A stretch of 64,000 nucleotides of DNA from the NCBI GenBank assembly GCA_025765615.1, contig JAIVFJ010000098.1, positions 62,001 to 126,000 of the forward strand. Reading direction: 5' to 3'. This DNA is from Zopfochytrium polystomum. Lineage: Eukaryota; Chytridiomycota; Chytridiomycetes; Chytridiales; Chytridiaceae. The translations under genes were made by a program, and so were the position numbers. Every line of letters begins with the position of its first letter. Within the stretch, counting starts at the first letter, position 1. The notes below the pieces were generated by a model. It saw nothing but the letters and a program-made list of their open reading frames with translations, had not been told where the DNA came from and made no database searches. Of this stretch, positions 22,901-34,190 are shown one piece after another.

Positions 22901-24943
22901 GTTCATACCCATTCAGTTCTAATATGTTTGCTCAGAACTTCTCAGGGGATGAAATGGATTTTGAGCCATGGCCGGCACCCCATAACGCTGAAGAATTAGT
23001 TCACTATACCCTGGCCCAGTCTGTCTTGTCAGCCGATAACGCGCTTTCTGGGGCTTCAAATTTGAAGGAAGAAATGCCTAAACTTGCCCATATTGCATCT
23101 GTCCAAATGGCGTCAGACATTATAGGGATGGCCGTCCCGAAAGAGAAGGTAGACTTTGCTTCTGTCGAGAGGAGGGGAGCTGTCAGATGCAGAACTCATT
23201 TACTTTCCAGAATGATCAGCCAATACCTCCAAATCTCCCACAGGCTGAGCATACTGGGAGTGGGATGCAAGAACATACTCCTTCAATTCTGCAGACATCT
23301 CTGGACAGCAGTTCCACCACTGACACTCCAGTGGCGCTGCCTTCTGCTGATGTTCTTCTTCCTGCACATGATCTATCCAACCTGCCTCTGAATTCGAAAA
23401 CAGTGGAATACAAGTTGATGGAAGCACCAAATCTGCATAATATTGCCGGTAGCTTAAGTGCAAGAGACAGTATCACAACGGTAGTATCATCACCAACCAG
23501 CCTCCAAGCCTCTTTGCAGGACACAGCAGCGTTGGCAGATACTTTCTCGAGCTCAAGACCATCTTCCCCACCCAGTAATGTGGACGAAGTGGGCCAAAAG
23601 GATCTGGTCATCCCTGAGGATGCTCAGCTTGTTCCAGAAGCAAAAGGTGGACCGTTGGACAGAAACATTTGTTAGAACTCGAGAGTGTAACAAATTTTCT
23701 TGCAGGAGTTACTGAAGGTAGTTCGGACGATAATGGCAGCAATGACGCAGATGACACTGAGGGAGTCGAAGGAGCGAAGGAGATTTTGACGACAAATAAT
23801 CCAATCGAGTCCTCTAAAACAGACACTGATAGTGTGGATCCTCAATCGATAATCAGCCAGTCATCATCAGTTAATAATTCCCGCTTGGCTGGTCCATCTT
23901 CCTTCGATGACGTTACCCCCCTTCGAGACAAGATAAACGACATTGGCTCCACAGAGCTATCACCTGAGAATACTTTGAACAAGAAGCCGCGTTCTCCTGT
24001 CAGCGTTGTTTCGCCTTCGTCGCGCGGTGGTGGCGATGGTACGAGACAAGGTGAACCACCAAGTCTTTCGTTCGAATCAATCTCAGATGATGGGCCGGCA
24101 GAGCCAACCACATCGTTGCTCATGGTGCCGCCATCGTTTAGAGGTGGTGGAGACGGCATAGCTCAAGCGCCTGTCCCCTCATTGCCGAGTCGTGCGAAGG
24201 AGATTGGTTCGAATTCGGGGACGATTCCGATACTTTTCCCGAGTCCAAGTGAAGCAGGTCCTTCGGAACAGACTTCGAGGCCATATGGTCAGTGAACGTC
24301 ATTTTAATCTTTCGCAGCGACATGGCTGAACAAAGAGAACCACTCCAGCCACCCCCAGCAACCTAAGAATAATTTCTACAGCTCCTCCTGCGATTCGGAT
24401 GGCGCCAAGAGCAAACGGTGCTAATATCGTCACTATATCCTCCTCGCGGCCGCCCCAAACGCAACAGCCTCCAGCCGGTACTGGTTTACCTGTAGCGCCA
24501 AAGAACGTCGCTCAAAACAGGCCCGTAAGGCCAATGGGCTCTTCCTATCCTCCCAGACCTGTGCAAAAGCCAGAAGGTATTTGGAGTGGAGCTGCTCTGT
24601 GTTTGTAATTCGCGCTAAATCTCTCTCTTCTGTCCCCCAACTCCTTTGTGCAGTGATCGACCTTACTCTTGACAACGATGACGCAGTCATGATATTGGAC
24701 GACCCAGAGGAAACGCCAGTTGCGACCAACGGGAAGGGTAAAGCCCCGGCGGTAGAGAATGGCCGTGGTTCAAAGACCGCATCCAGGGCCACCAACCCCA
24801 GACCCGGTGACGAAACTTCTCGGAAGCGTTCGCTGGAGGCTTTGAACCGTCCAGTGACCATGGAGGACGAGCCCACAGCCGAAAGCGCAAAGAAGCAGAA
24901 AAAGTCGGCGATCGACTACACCGAGGTTTTCCTTTTGGATTAA
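19970..24943 (+). CDS. SET-domain protein with long helical/disordered tail and C-terminal SIM-like motif
   Basis: Twelve exons (19970-20677, 20807-21028, 21184-21351, 21412-21509, 21555-21644, 21698-22461, 22545-22888, 22936-23148, 23193-23646, 23706-24287, 24382-24576, 24654-24943) give 1,375 aa. The SET domain spans about residues 255-430: VRATAPIAKHQVIGMYEG (SET-N), LNDLRMDPFNR in place of canonical NHSCxPN, then VVTNRQIPRGKEILIDYG and SDYW (SET-C with catalytic Tyr). A protein lysine methyltransferase is likely; substrate unknown. A helical region follows (about 435-690), then Ser/Pro/acidic disordered sequence. Near the end VIDLTLDNDD fits a SUMO-interaction motif, followed by a basic KRSLEALNR/AKKQKK region that could be a nuclear signal. 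Two uncertainties: 20405-20458 has perfect splice sites and could be an in-frame intron, and 21074-21118 could be an extra 15-codon exon. Confidence 0.8.
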
Positions 24944-26855
24944 GCAAGACCCCCTTCACCACAACGCACCGCCTGCTTGGTGGTCTTTCAGCACAGAGCA
25001 CTACAGATGCATTTGTTGTTATTTGCAGGAATGGCAGTGGACATGTAATAATAAAACGACGCAAATTGTGCTTTACACTAGCAATTTGATGGAAATTAAC
25101 ACGAAGCAGTGGTCACTTTCTTTGCTCACATACTCCATGGGAGTTTTTGGCCACATCTGGGTGATGCAACAGGGTGGTCACTACAAACCTGAACGTCTCC
25201 GGTCTCTGTGCCTCCCAACTCTGTGCCTCCCGTGTCCCAGGCACTGTGACGTCCAAACCCCTTTTACTGACTTCAACACCACCCCGACCCAATGAAAGCT
25301 CCTCACTGTTCACCTTGATTGGTTGGAAGATATTCGAACAATTCTGCTTTGCCATTGAGTAGGTTCACAATAAATGAAATTTCTGGCATACTCTCTTGCA
25401 ATTTACGTTCCCTTGGGATCTAGAAAAAAAAAAAAAAAAAGAAAAAAAAAAAAAAAAGAAAGATTGGGACATTCCGGTTGGCATTTTGGTATCATCGAAC
25501 CCATGGTTCCACTAGTTTTCACACCTATTTCTTTTTGGGTACTGGTCAACAACCGCTTTCGACTTTAACGCTTCCCATCTCTTTTTGTCAATCTCTATGC
25601 CGATTTGATCTGCGCAGTAATGGTGGGCCTCGTTCTTCAAACCTTGGCGGAACTTACTCTTGTCAGTTCAAAGGGACTTTCTTCCAATAAACCAAACGGG
25701 CCGCCGCGTCCAACCTTTCTGCGCAATTCTCCATGACCCTAAAAAAAAATCCTTTGCATGTACTTCTCATCACCTTTGATTTTTGGCGTGTTCATCCCCG
25801 TTTTCCATCACAACTAACTACGCATGTACTACATTTCCAGCCCAACTTGAAACAACGTACTCACAGGCTCTGCTCGACGCCCCTTGGCTGCTTCGAGCGA
25901 TTTTTTTTTTTTTATTCGGTTTGATCGTCTCGAACTTCGCACACAATGGCATGCACAGTAGAATACATGGGAGAGAAAAAAAAAAATAAAAGGAAGGAAG
26001 AAAGAAAAGAAAAGAACGGAAGTGTGGATGGGAGAGTACATAGACGCTGCCTCTGGCTTTTTTCCCCATCATCGCCTAGTGCGACGACACCCCTCCAGGC
26101 CCTCTCCTCCCCAAACCAAAAAACCAAGGAAAAAAGTATGAATTGAGATACTAACAAAGAGGGGAAGAATGTAAAGGGTAAAGGAGAGCGACGGAGAGTC
26201 ATCTCTCGTTTGTCCGACAGGCAAAGGGAACAAGAATTGGGGGGGTAGAAAAAAAAAAGAGAGAAGGGCGGGGTAGGGGGCCAAAACAGTGTAAATTGGA
26301 GAGACCTAACAAAGGGAGCACGGTAAAGGGAGGAAGAACGGAAAGAAAAAGGCAAAAGCCACACGAACTCGATGATTGTTTGAGGAGGGAACATCTAACA
26401 TGCTTGCAGAGAGTCCAACTGCAATGTGCATAATGCAGCTTAAAGACATGCGATCGGGTGAAAAGAGCAGGGAGGTTGGAAGGGGCCGGCCGGCGGGAAG
26501 TGGGTGGTGCAATGGGTCCGCACAAAAAATGGATGCATGGTGCAGTGCAGAATAGAGATTGGGAACCGTAAGTCGCAGCGATGTATGGGGCTGGGGGGTA
26601 AGTCAAATAAACGGTGAGAGTAGATAAGGGAATAGGAAAAACTAAACAGTAGAAAAGAAAAAAAAAAGAAGAAAAAAAAAACCGCAGAAAGCATGGTTTG
26701 ACAAATCGAGCCACGCTCCATGCGCACGCCAGAAGGAAAGAGAGAAAGGAGTACATTGTATGAAACGTTATGCATCAATGCCGTGTCCATGAAGGGGTGT
26801 GTAGAGCGAGTAATAAAACATTGGGCGGCGTGACGACACAGGGCACCCCTCCGCT
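24944..26855. other. Intergenic, convergent gene ends; A/T and purine-rich tracts
   Basis: Between the ends of the SET gene and the minus-strand Scw1-like gene. Contains A-runs at 25,424-25,457 and about 25,977-26,010, and a long purine-rich plus strand (25,950-26,760) whose complementary open frames are Phe/Leu/Ser-rich repeats, not proteins. No gene or element recognised. Confidence 0.55.
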
Positions 26856-28935
26856 CTAGAAGCTAAACACAAGACGCGAACTATCTTTGTCGAAACCATT
26901 CATCAGATTCAATTGCTGTTGGGACTGCTGCTGCTGTTGCTGCGAAGATTGGGGTTGGCCCATGACAGACGGCTGAGGTGTCGGCGTGTTAGAGGGTTGT
27001 CGAACTCCCAGCGGATTTTTGGAGAAACTCAGCCGGATGCCTCCCTTGATTGAGTTCGAGAGTGGACTGCCGTGCAGTTCATTAAGGGCGACCTGTGCGT
27101 ACTGTACGTCCTCAAACTGAAACGGCATCAAGGTTATGGCGTCAAAAATCAATGGACACATCCTAAGAAAAAAAGAAACTGTACCTCGACAAAGCACATT
27201 GGGCCATTCGGTCGGGTGCGGAACGACAGACGTTTGTAGCCGGGGCACTTCGAAAACAACTCTCGGAGTTCATTTTCATTTGTGTTCGGGGGAAGATTCC
27301 CAACATACAAAGTGTTGCAAGGGGGGTTCTGATCAGCGAGGGAGCGGTAGCCCGGGCCGAAGCTTGTGGGAGAGGCTGTTGGGGCGGTTGGAGTGGTGGC
27401 TGCAACCGCTGCTGCGGCCGCCGCGCCTAGCGCAGGGACATGAAGACTTGGAACGCCATTGTGAGGGGCAGAGGCAAGCGAACCACCCCCATTTGCAGTC
27501 GAGGAGGCAAGCTTTGTGTTGATAGAAAGGGAAGGGAAGCGCTGAGCGTGGCTTGACAGCAAGGATTCCGAGCTGAAAAGCGCCGAGTTGAAACCTCGCA
27601 GCTCGGTATTCACCACGGATGTTGACATTGATCGCGGTGGATTAAGGGTAGAGGGAAGAGAAGAGGCGCCATCAAGGAGGTCGGGGAAAGGTCGCTCGAA
27701 ACGTGGAGAGTCCAAAACTGAGCGAGACGAGAGGACAGACGCTGGCGGGCGGAAGTCGAGGTCGGACGGCTGGCGTGAATTGGAGAACTCGTTGAGAGTG
27801 GAATCGGCAGTCACAGGGGAGTAGCTAACGCGATTCAATGCGGGAGTCGCTAGCTCTGAGTCGGCAGCAGATGCTGGGTAGAATTCGAATGCGGAGAAAG
27901 CGCCTCCTCCTTGCTGAAGGCTCGAACTTCCAATCGCACCACCAAGCTGGGGAGCACTCAAGGCCTCCTTTTGCGAAGCTTGTGAGGGGTTGAAGTGATA
28001 CGGGTTCGGCTTTGTGAAGATTTCCGGGAATTCTTTGGCGTTGATAGCTCGCCGAACGGGAATGGGGGTCGTTGAGCCCACCATCGTGCCCATGCTACTC
28101 AGGGAATTGAGGGTGGAGGAGATACTGCTGCTGCTAACGACGGGAGTACTGGCATTGCTGATGGTGTTTGTGTTGCTGCTGCCACTGTGGTTACCGTTAT
28201 GGTTGACGTTGTGGTTATTATTGAGGTTGATCATGTTGAGATTGGTGTTAGCGTTCAATGGATTCGATATCATGGCGTTCATGGGTTGGAAAGACTGGGA
28301 TGCAGCATGCAACGCATTGTAGTCGTTGGAAATTCCCCGTTTCGTGTGAAGATTCTTCTTCGCGATCTCAGCTTTCAGGATGCAACCACGCTCGGCGTCA
28401 ACTTTTCGTCCGCTAAGGTGGTCTCTCGCTTGCAAGGCTTCAAGACGAGTGCGAAACTTTGCAAAACCGATCTGTCCAATTGAGCTGTTAACCATTGGAA
28501 AGACTCGGAGGTAAGGCTCACGATCTGTTTCTTGTACTGCGGAACACCATCGTCGGCATCGAAGTTTGCCGGAAACTTCAGGGTGGCCGCTTCGAATCCG
28601 GAAGCGAAGGTGAACTACAGGAATCTCAATCAGGTGGTTGCAGAAGGGGCAAACTGCCACGGGTACTTTACCATGTTCTGAAACTCTCGCTCTTGAATGT
28701 CTTCAGGGAAGCCCACAACGAAGATGGTGGTTATCTCCTCTTGGGGTAATTGCTGTATTGGCATGAAAGGAATCAGCCAGAACCACAGCCAAAACAAACG
28801 TCAGGTCCGAGCACTAACCAGCATGTGTGAGGGCGGTTGGGTGGAAACGACCGACAGGGGTAACGGCTGAGGCATGTGGTCCAGACCCAGGTTCATCAGC
28901 AGCGACGGGTCGTTCTGGAAGATCATGGCGTTCAT
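26856..28935 (-). CDS. scw1: Whi3/Scw1-family RNA-binding protein, two RRMs
   Basis: Five exons, all phase 0: 28935-28819, 28752-28672, 28614-28522, 28471-27185, 27116-26856, giving 612 aa. RRM1 (about residues 46-135) reads [20 protein letters not shown], then [16 protein letters not shown] and [20 protein letters not shown]2 (about 488-565) has [31 protein letters not shown] and [15 protein letters not shown]. Both closely follow fungal Whi3/Scw1 proteins, which bind mRNAs in the cytoplasm and affect cell-cycle entry, wall integrity and granule formation. The region between the RRMs is long, Asn/Ser-rich, and the C-terminus has a Gln tract, consistent with condensate-prone members. An upstream in-frame ATG at 28,998 is possible, but a good acceptor at about 28,972 suggests a 5'UTR intron there; I prefer 28,935. 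Confidence 0.85.
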
Positions 28936-28998
28936 TTGTGAATGCCAATCGACGGGTCTGAGATGGTGTGCCGGGTGTGAGAAGGGAATGTGGGTCAA

Positions 28999-29680
28999 CA
29001 GGGTTTGCAGTCAAGATTAAGAGGCCACAGAGCGGATTAAAGAAGACAGAGATGGGGGATGGATGGATTCACTCCTGTTCACTCACACTACTCGCACTTC
29101 TAGATAGGGGGCAATAGGACAGGACGAGGGAGAGGGGAGAGGGGGGAGAAGAAGAGGGAGAGTAGAGGGGCAACGGTCCGCCAGAAGGTAACGAGCGAGA
29201 TGGCTGGATGATGATGATAATGATGATGATGATGATGATGGTTGACCTTTGGGGTTTGAGAAAGACAGACGTCGAGGCGGTGCGGTGGCGATTGGAGAGA
29301 GTGAGAGCGAGAGGAACAGAGAGAGGGACAGAGAGAGAGAGAGAGAGAGAGAGTGTGTGTGTGTGTGTGTGACAAAGTGAGAGAGAGAAGAGAGAGAGCG
29401 AAAGGAGGATCGAGGAGGTGTGGCGACCACTTCCCCCCGTTATGGTCACGCACAAATGGAGCCTTTCTTTCGCTTTCGTCTTCTCTTTTCTCGTCTCGTG
29501 AATGACGGGCTCATTATTCTTCTCTTTTTCTTTCCGCTCCAATCGCTCTGTCTGTCTGTCTCTCTCCACTCTCCTCGCAATTGCTCGATCCAAGACAGTC
29601 TGTCTGTCTGGTGTCTGTCTAGCGGGCGAATTCTGATCTGTCTGCTCGACCTCCCATTTTTGTATTCTGCATTTTGAAAA
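28999..29680. other. Leader/promoter side of Scw1-like gene; microsatellites
   Basis: Contains (TGA)n at about 29,208-29,240, (GA)n and (GT)n at about 29,333-29,371, and CTGTCTGT repeats at 29,550-29,620. Overlapping Ser/Leu/His-rich open frames are repeat translations. No gene seen. Confidence 0.6.
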
Positions 29681-29839
29681 AATTTTTGGATCGCAAGGAG
29701 ACAAACTTTCCAATCTGACCACTGGAATTGGTGCAACTCACTGGGATTGACATCACTGAGCTGGTGAGCGTGAGCGACCGTGTGGAGCGAGGGGACAAAA
29801 TCTTCATACACCTTGTCAAAGTGTCTTTTGCCCACCACC

Positions 29840-30545
29840 AAAACAATCTGAGACATCTCCCAGGATCACAATTGCCAAGATCACCATGGAGCAATCAGTG
29901 ACTTCGTTGTGATCAAGTGAGCAAGTGCCCAAAGTATTGTACACTGTTTCAAGAAGAGAGGAAGCCTGGTGGATCTCCCACACAGTGGACAGCCAAAAAA
30001 GCTCTCTGCCTACGATTTACAATGTTTGCATTGGCAACAAAAGGCTCTGCAGAGAATTGTCACTGTTCATTGCAGGCTGTCACAAACACTGTGAATTCAG
30101 CTTGGCCTTCGCCAGTTTCAACTGAACCATTTGGCAGCACTTGCACCTGCATGGAATTCACAGCTGTATTTCAAAGAAGATGCCTTTTTTGTCTCCAAAG
30201 CATCGAGCTAGGCCCCTGGCATTTGCTTGCAAGCATACAGACTGGACTGTCGAGGATTGGGCCAAAGTTATTTGGACAAACAAGGCAACTTTTGAGACTG
30301 GGAAGCAGGGCAAAGTCTGTGTGTGGAGGAGAGCTGGGGAAAGCATGATGAAAGAGTGCTTGTACGGCTCATGCAAGTGTTCATGAATCCTTCTCTATTT
30401 GGGGTTGTTTCATAGGTTTGAACCCAGTGTGCTTTTCGTTCATTGTCGACTGGCTCAACTTAACCAAGTTTACTGACATTCTGGAAGTGGAGTTTGAAGT
30501 TTTCTGGACCATATGGATAGGAAAATGGACTCTGTTGATTTTTTG
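29840..30545 (+). pseudogene. Tc1/mariner-like transposase remnant
   Basis: Pieces in shifting frames match a Tc1-type transposase. An HTH-like stretch (FKKRGSLVDLPHSGQPKKLS, about 29,950-30,000) is followed by the first part of the DDE domain (HTDWTVEDWAKVIWTNKATF, about 30,235-30,290, with Asn where the family has the catalytic Asp-Glu of WTDEA/WSDE) and VCVWRRAG. Multiple frameshifts and stops break it. No second half of the catalytic triad is readable. The 709-bp LTR at 30,706 begins shortly downstream. Confidence 0.65.
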
Positions 30546-30705
30546 AGCCTAGGAAGCTGGCTTCCTATGTCGACAGCGGCCTTGTCGCTGCCGCTGATGT
30601 GACTTACACTGAGTCAGGTAAGCCGAAAGGCCTAATCTGAATCCAACGAAAAGAGTTAGGTGAAGACGGCGGTGATTCTAGCTTTGCTTTCCCAGGCTTC
30701 GCTGG

Positions 30706-31414
30706 TGTTGTGAATCACCCTCTGGAAACCTCTGGAACCTTCCAGAACATTCCTTCATGGAACCTTGTGGAACCTTCTGGAACCTTCTTTGCTTTCCTGA
30801 CTTGTCTAGTTGTTGTCCTTGGTATCATTGGTATCATTGTATTACTAATTGCTCTTTCTGGAACTTTCTTTGAGTCCTGACAAGGAAGACTCTCAAAAGG
30901 TATGAAAGGGAGATGGGGGATGTAAACAGTCTACTCTGAGTGAGTGAGTGGAAGGAGTGAATGAAGTGGAGCTGCGTGTTTGTGGGTGGTCCTTCTCCCC
31001 AACTTGGAGAGAAAGAGAAAAAACTCTATTATGAATTATTGATACATAATGATGATATGCACACTATAATATTTGCTAGGCAAGCGTGACCAGTAAAAGG
31101 GTAAAAACCTCTCCTATATTATCTGCTTGAGCAGAGGAGGAGGAAAACTGTTGACCCTGGGTGAGTATTTGTCACCAGCGCAAGCCAGTGCCCAGGTCTG
31201 CATTGGCGGTGGCTCGCTCTCCCATGGGCATCGTGAGAACGATAACTGACAGTCACAATAGGTTCAGGTCCGTCTTGTGCCTCTTGCTGCTAACCAGTCA
31301 GTTCCGCCTAGCAGGGGACCTGTCCCATCCCTCAAGTGAATTATTGTTTCCAATACAATCATCACTCCTCTCAGTTCCTTGTCGGCCTTGCCTTGCTCTG
31401 CCATGTTCCTGACA
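30706..31414 (+). repeat. 5' LTR, long form (709 bp)
   Basis: Begins TGTTGTGAATCACC and ends GTTCCTGACA. Compared with the 353-bp LTRs of the nested element it has about 350 extra bases in the centre (about 30,917-31,314) and TATGAAAG where the short LTR has TATAAAAG. GGTTCCAGAA-type repeats lie near its start. Confidence 0.85.
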
Positions 31415-31440
31415 TCATACTTCACTTCACCCTATCCTGC

Positions 31441-33820
31441 TACTCCCTGCCATCATCTCTGACCTGAACAACAGCTTCCCTGATGCAACTGCCTTCCAAG
31501 CCTTGATGGACCAATTTCAAGCCCTTTCAAGACAAACACACCAACTTCAAGAACAAGTCCTTCACCAGCAGCACCAGCTTCAACAACAACTTCACCAACA
31601 AGAACATCAAGCTCTTCCCCTGCCCCAAGCCAACCAAGCAAGAGAGCCCAAGGTTCCCAGCCCTGACAAGTTCACTGGGCTGGCCAAAGACCTCAAGAAC
31701 TTTATGGCCACTGTGGAGAATGTCATCCTTCTCCAACCTTCAAGATATCCCAGTGAGCAAGTCAAGGCTTTTTTCACAAGCACCCTCCTGTCTGGTCAAG
31801 CCCAATCATGGTACAGATCTCTCCCAAGTGCACCCACCTGCCAGAGCTCTGGGAGGGGCTGGAAGCTACCTTTGGTGACCGCTACTCATCTTGGACAGCT
31901 ATATCCAAGCTCAAGCATATCAAGCAAGGAAAGCAATCTTGTGTGGCCTACACCAACCAATTCAAGCAACTAGCCAGAGACTCTGGATACAATGATGCAG
32001 CTCTGATGGAGCTGTACCAAGATGGTCTCCATGAGTCTATCCAAGACATGCTTTCCCAGTCTCTGCACATCCCAGAGACCTTGGAAGAGTACATTCTCCT
32101 TGCCATCAAGATTGACAACAGACTCTACTCCAAGAGGCTGATGTGAGACTATACTCACTCCTTTGACCATGGGATCTGGGCCCTAGAGTGAGGGAGAGCA
32201 AATAATAGGCTAAAACTAACTTTATTGGGCTGTTGTCTGGGGGGTATTTCAACCCTACTACTTGCCTAGTCCACGAAGTATCCCTACTGATCTCTGTTCA
32301 ACAGGGGGTCTCAAACACAAAGAATGAACATTCAGAGGGACAATCCTCTGAGGGATCAGTGCCAGAGCACCAATTTCTCGCATGGCTGCAGGCTGATGTG
32401 AGGGGAAATGGAAGGGCACTCCCAAGGGCGCAACACAACCGCAGAATAAAGAGAGAGAAGAGAGAAATGGGGGTTTTTATCTCGGGAACCTAATCTCAAA
32501 TACAACAGGAGTGGTTAATAGCAACAGGACGGGCAGGGTGTGACCTAGCACCCCTCGTCACAGACAGTGCTGCAGGAGCCCTCGTCGTCGCCAGTGACAG
32601 GGGGGAGAGAGAGAAGGGAGTCGACTATGTAGGGGTTGGAAGGTTGCCAGCAGGGAACTCGCATGCAGAAACACCTCCGATCGTACACACACCCTGCCAG
32701 GCTGTGTTGGCACGATCACTCGACCAACAGGCTTTATCCCATCGCACTCGTACTCACACATCTCACTCTCACAGCAATAGGACTGAGGCAGGCACTTGTA
32801 GATTGAACTCTCAGGTGTCGGGGGCCGCACCAGGCACGGCCACCAACACCCTTGCGGGGACGGAAAGGTTGGGGACAACAGTGCTGTCGCCGTCGCCACC
32901 ACCACGACTGTCGTCACAGCAGGGGAGTGCCTGTGATCCTCACTCCAACACAGAGCCAGCAGTGTCACACAGTCGGTGGTGGGGCCAGCTGCATAACCCA
33001 CCCATGGCCCCTTAAGACGAGCCCCTGAAGGGACCATGTACTCACCTGGGTGTGTACCACCTCTCACTACCCTCACCATTGCAAGCCAGATGGATTTGAA
33101 GGGACTCTGTATTGGTGCCAAAGGACAGAAATCAGATTGAAGAAAAAATGGAAAAAGAGAAATGGCCCAAAAACAGAGAGAGAGAAAATTGACAAGTCAA
33201 CCCCCTGACTTGGAGCATCCACCACAAATGCTCTAAGTCCCCCCAACCCTATGCGTGTATGTACAAGTGCCAAAAATAAATAATAAATTAGGCGAGCTTG
33301 GGGTATGGCCTGTCAGGCACCCCATCCCTAGGCAGCTGGGCAGTCTCTGTTGGTCACCAAAAAAGAAAATTTGTTGAGAATACCCTGGCGCAACAGAAAC
33401 TGTTAAGACGAAAGTAGTAAAAGCAGGCCCAATAATAAAGACGGGTTAGCTGCAATTACACTTTGATAACGCCTTGGAAACTAAAGAACTGGGAATAATA
33501 ATAGGGGTCCTGATCCTTGCAGTTTTATGACAGGTATGCTTGTTTTTGCGAATAAAATCCCTAGATTTTATCACTGAGACCTTGGTGTAGTCTCACACTG
33601 AAGCAAAGACAACCAGGAACTACATCAAGACCTATCCCAGTCCCACAGGCTCTTACAGTTCCTGAACCATGCAAGTGGATGCAGTTGAGACACTTCCTTT
33701 GGGTCCTCTGAGCCAAGAGGAGAAAACAAGGAGGGCCCAGTAGGGACTCTGTTTCTACTGTGGCTCCAAGGAACACGCTGCCAAGGACTGCCCAAGGAAG
33801 AAGCACCCAAACTCCCAGGT
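31441..33820 (+). pseudogene. gag pseudogene of older gypsy element, interrupted
   Basis: Homologous to the intact gag at 37,809-38,732 (shared QALSRQTHQLQEQ, ESIQDMLSQSLHIPETLEEY and the CCHC knuckle before 33,815). Start codon lost (ATC), a frameshift near 31,830, an in-frame TAG near 33,741, and the 1,456-bp element at 32,142-33,597 inserted in the middle. Confidence 0.8.
32142..33597. mobile_element. 1,456-bp element with TGTGAGACTA...TAGTCTCACA ends
   Basis: Inserted into gag with a 4-bp duplication CTGA (32,138-32,141 and 33,598-33,601); removing it restores the sequence AAGAGGCTGAAGCAAAG seen in the intact gag. The ends are a 10-bp inverted repeat beginning TG and ending CA, as in LTRs, and there is no recognisable coding sequence, so a large solo LTR of a different retrotransposon is the best guess. 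Related pieces occur at 18,384-18,536 and 46,055-46,330. Confidence 0.7.
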
Positions 33821-34173
33821 TGTCAGGAACAGGGCAGGACAGGACAAGGCAGACAAGGAACTGAGAGGAGTGATGATTGTATTGGAAACAATAATTCACT
33901 TGAGGGATGGGACAGGTCCCCCATCCCCCTTTTATACCTTTTGAGAGTGTTCCTTGTCAAGACTCCAAGAAAGTTCCAGAAAGAGCAATTAGTAATACAA
34001 TGATACCAATGATACCAATGACAACAAGACAAGTCAGGAAAGCAAAGAAGGTTCCAGAAGGTTCCACAAGGTTCCATGAAGGAATGTTCTAGAAGGTTCC
34101 AGAAGGTTCCAGAAGGTTCCATGAAGGAATGTTCTGGAAGGTTCCAGAGGTTTCCAGAGGGTGATTCATAACA
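33821..34173 (-). repeat. 3' LTR of chromovirus (short form)
   Basis: 353 bp, TGTCAGG...CATAACA on the plus strand. By eye no difference from 38773-39125 was found. Confidence 0.9.
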
Positions 34174-34190
34174 TCATCTCCCCCTTTTAG
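34174..34190 (-). other. Polypurine tract overlapping the pol stop codon
   Basis: On the sense strand AAAAGGGGGAGATGA directly abuts the 3' LTR. Its final TGA is the pol stop codon, so there is no spacer between pol and LTR. This is the expected plus-strand primer site. Confidence 0.75.

Noticed and set aside
25912..26756. Phe/Leu/Ser-rich minus frames between the SET and Scw1-like genes
   Set aside because: Translation of a purine-rich strand; no motif, and composition is that of low-complexity DNA.
29069..29722. 217-codon minus frame upstream of the Scw1-like gene
   Set aside because: Mostly Ser/Leu/His/Ile translation of GA, GT and TGA microsatellites; no domain.
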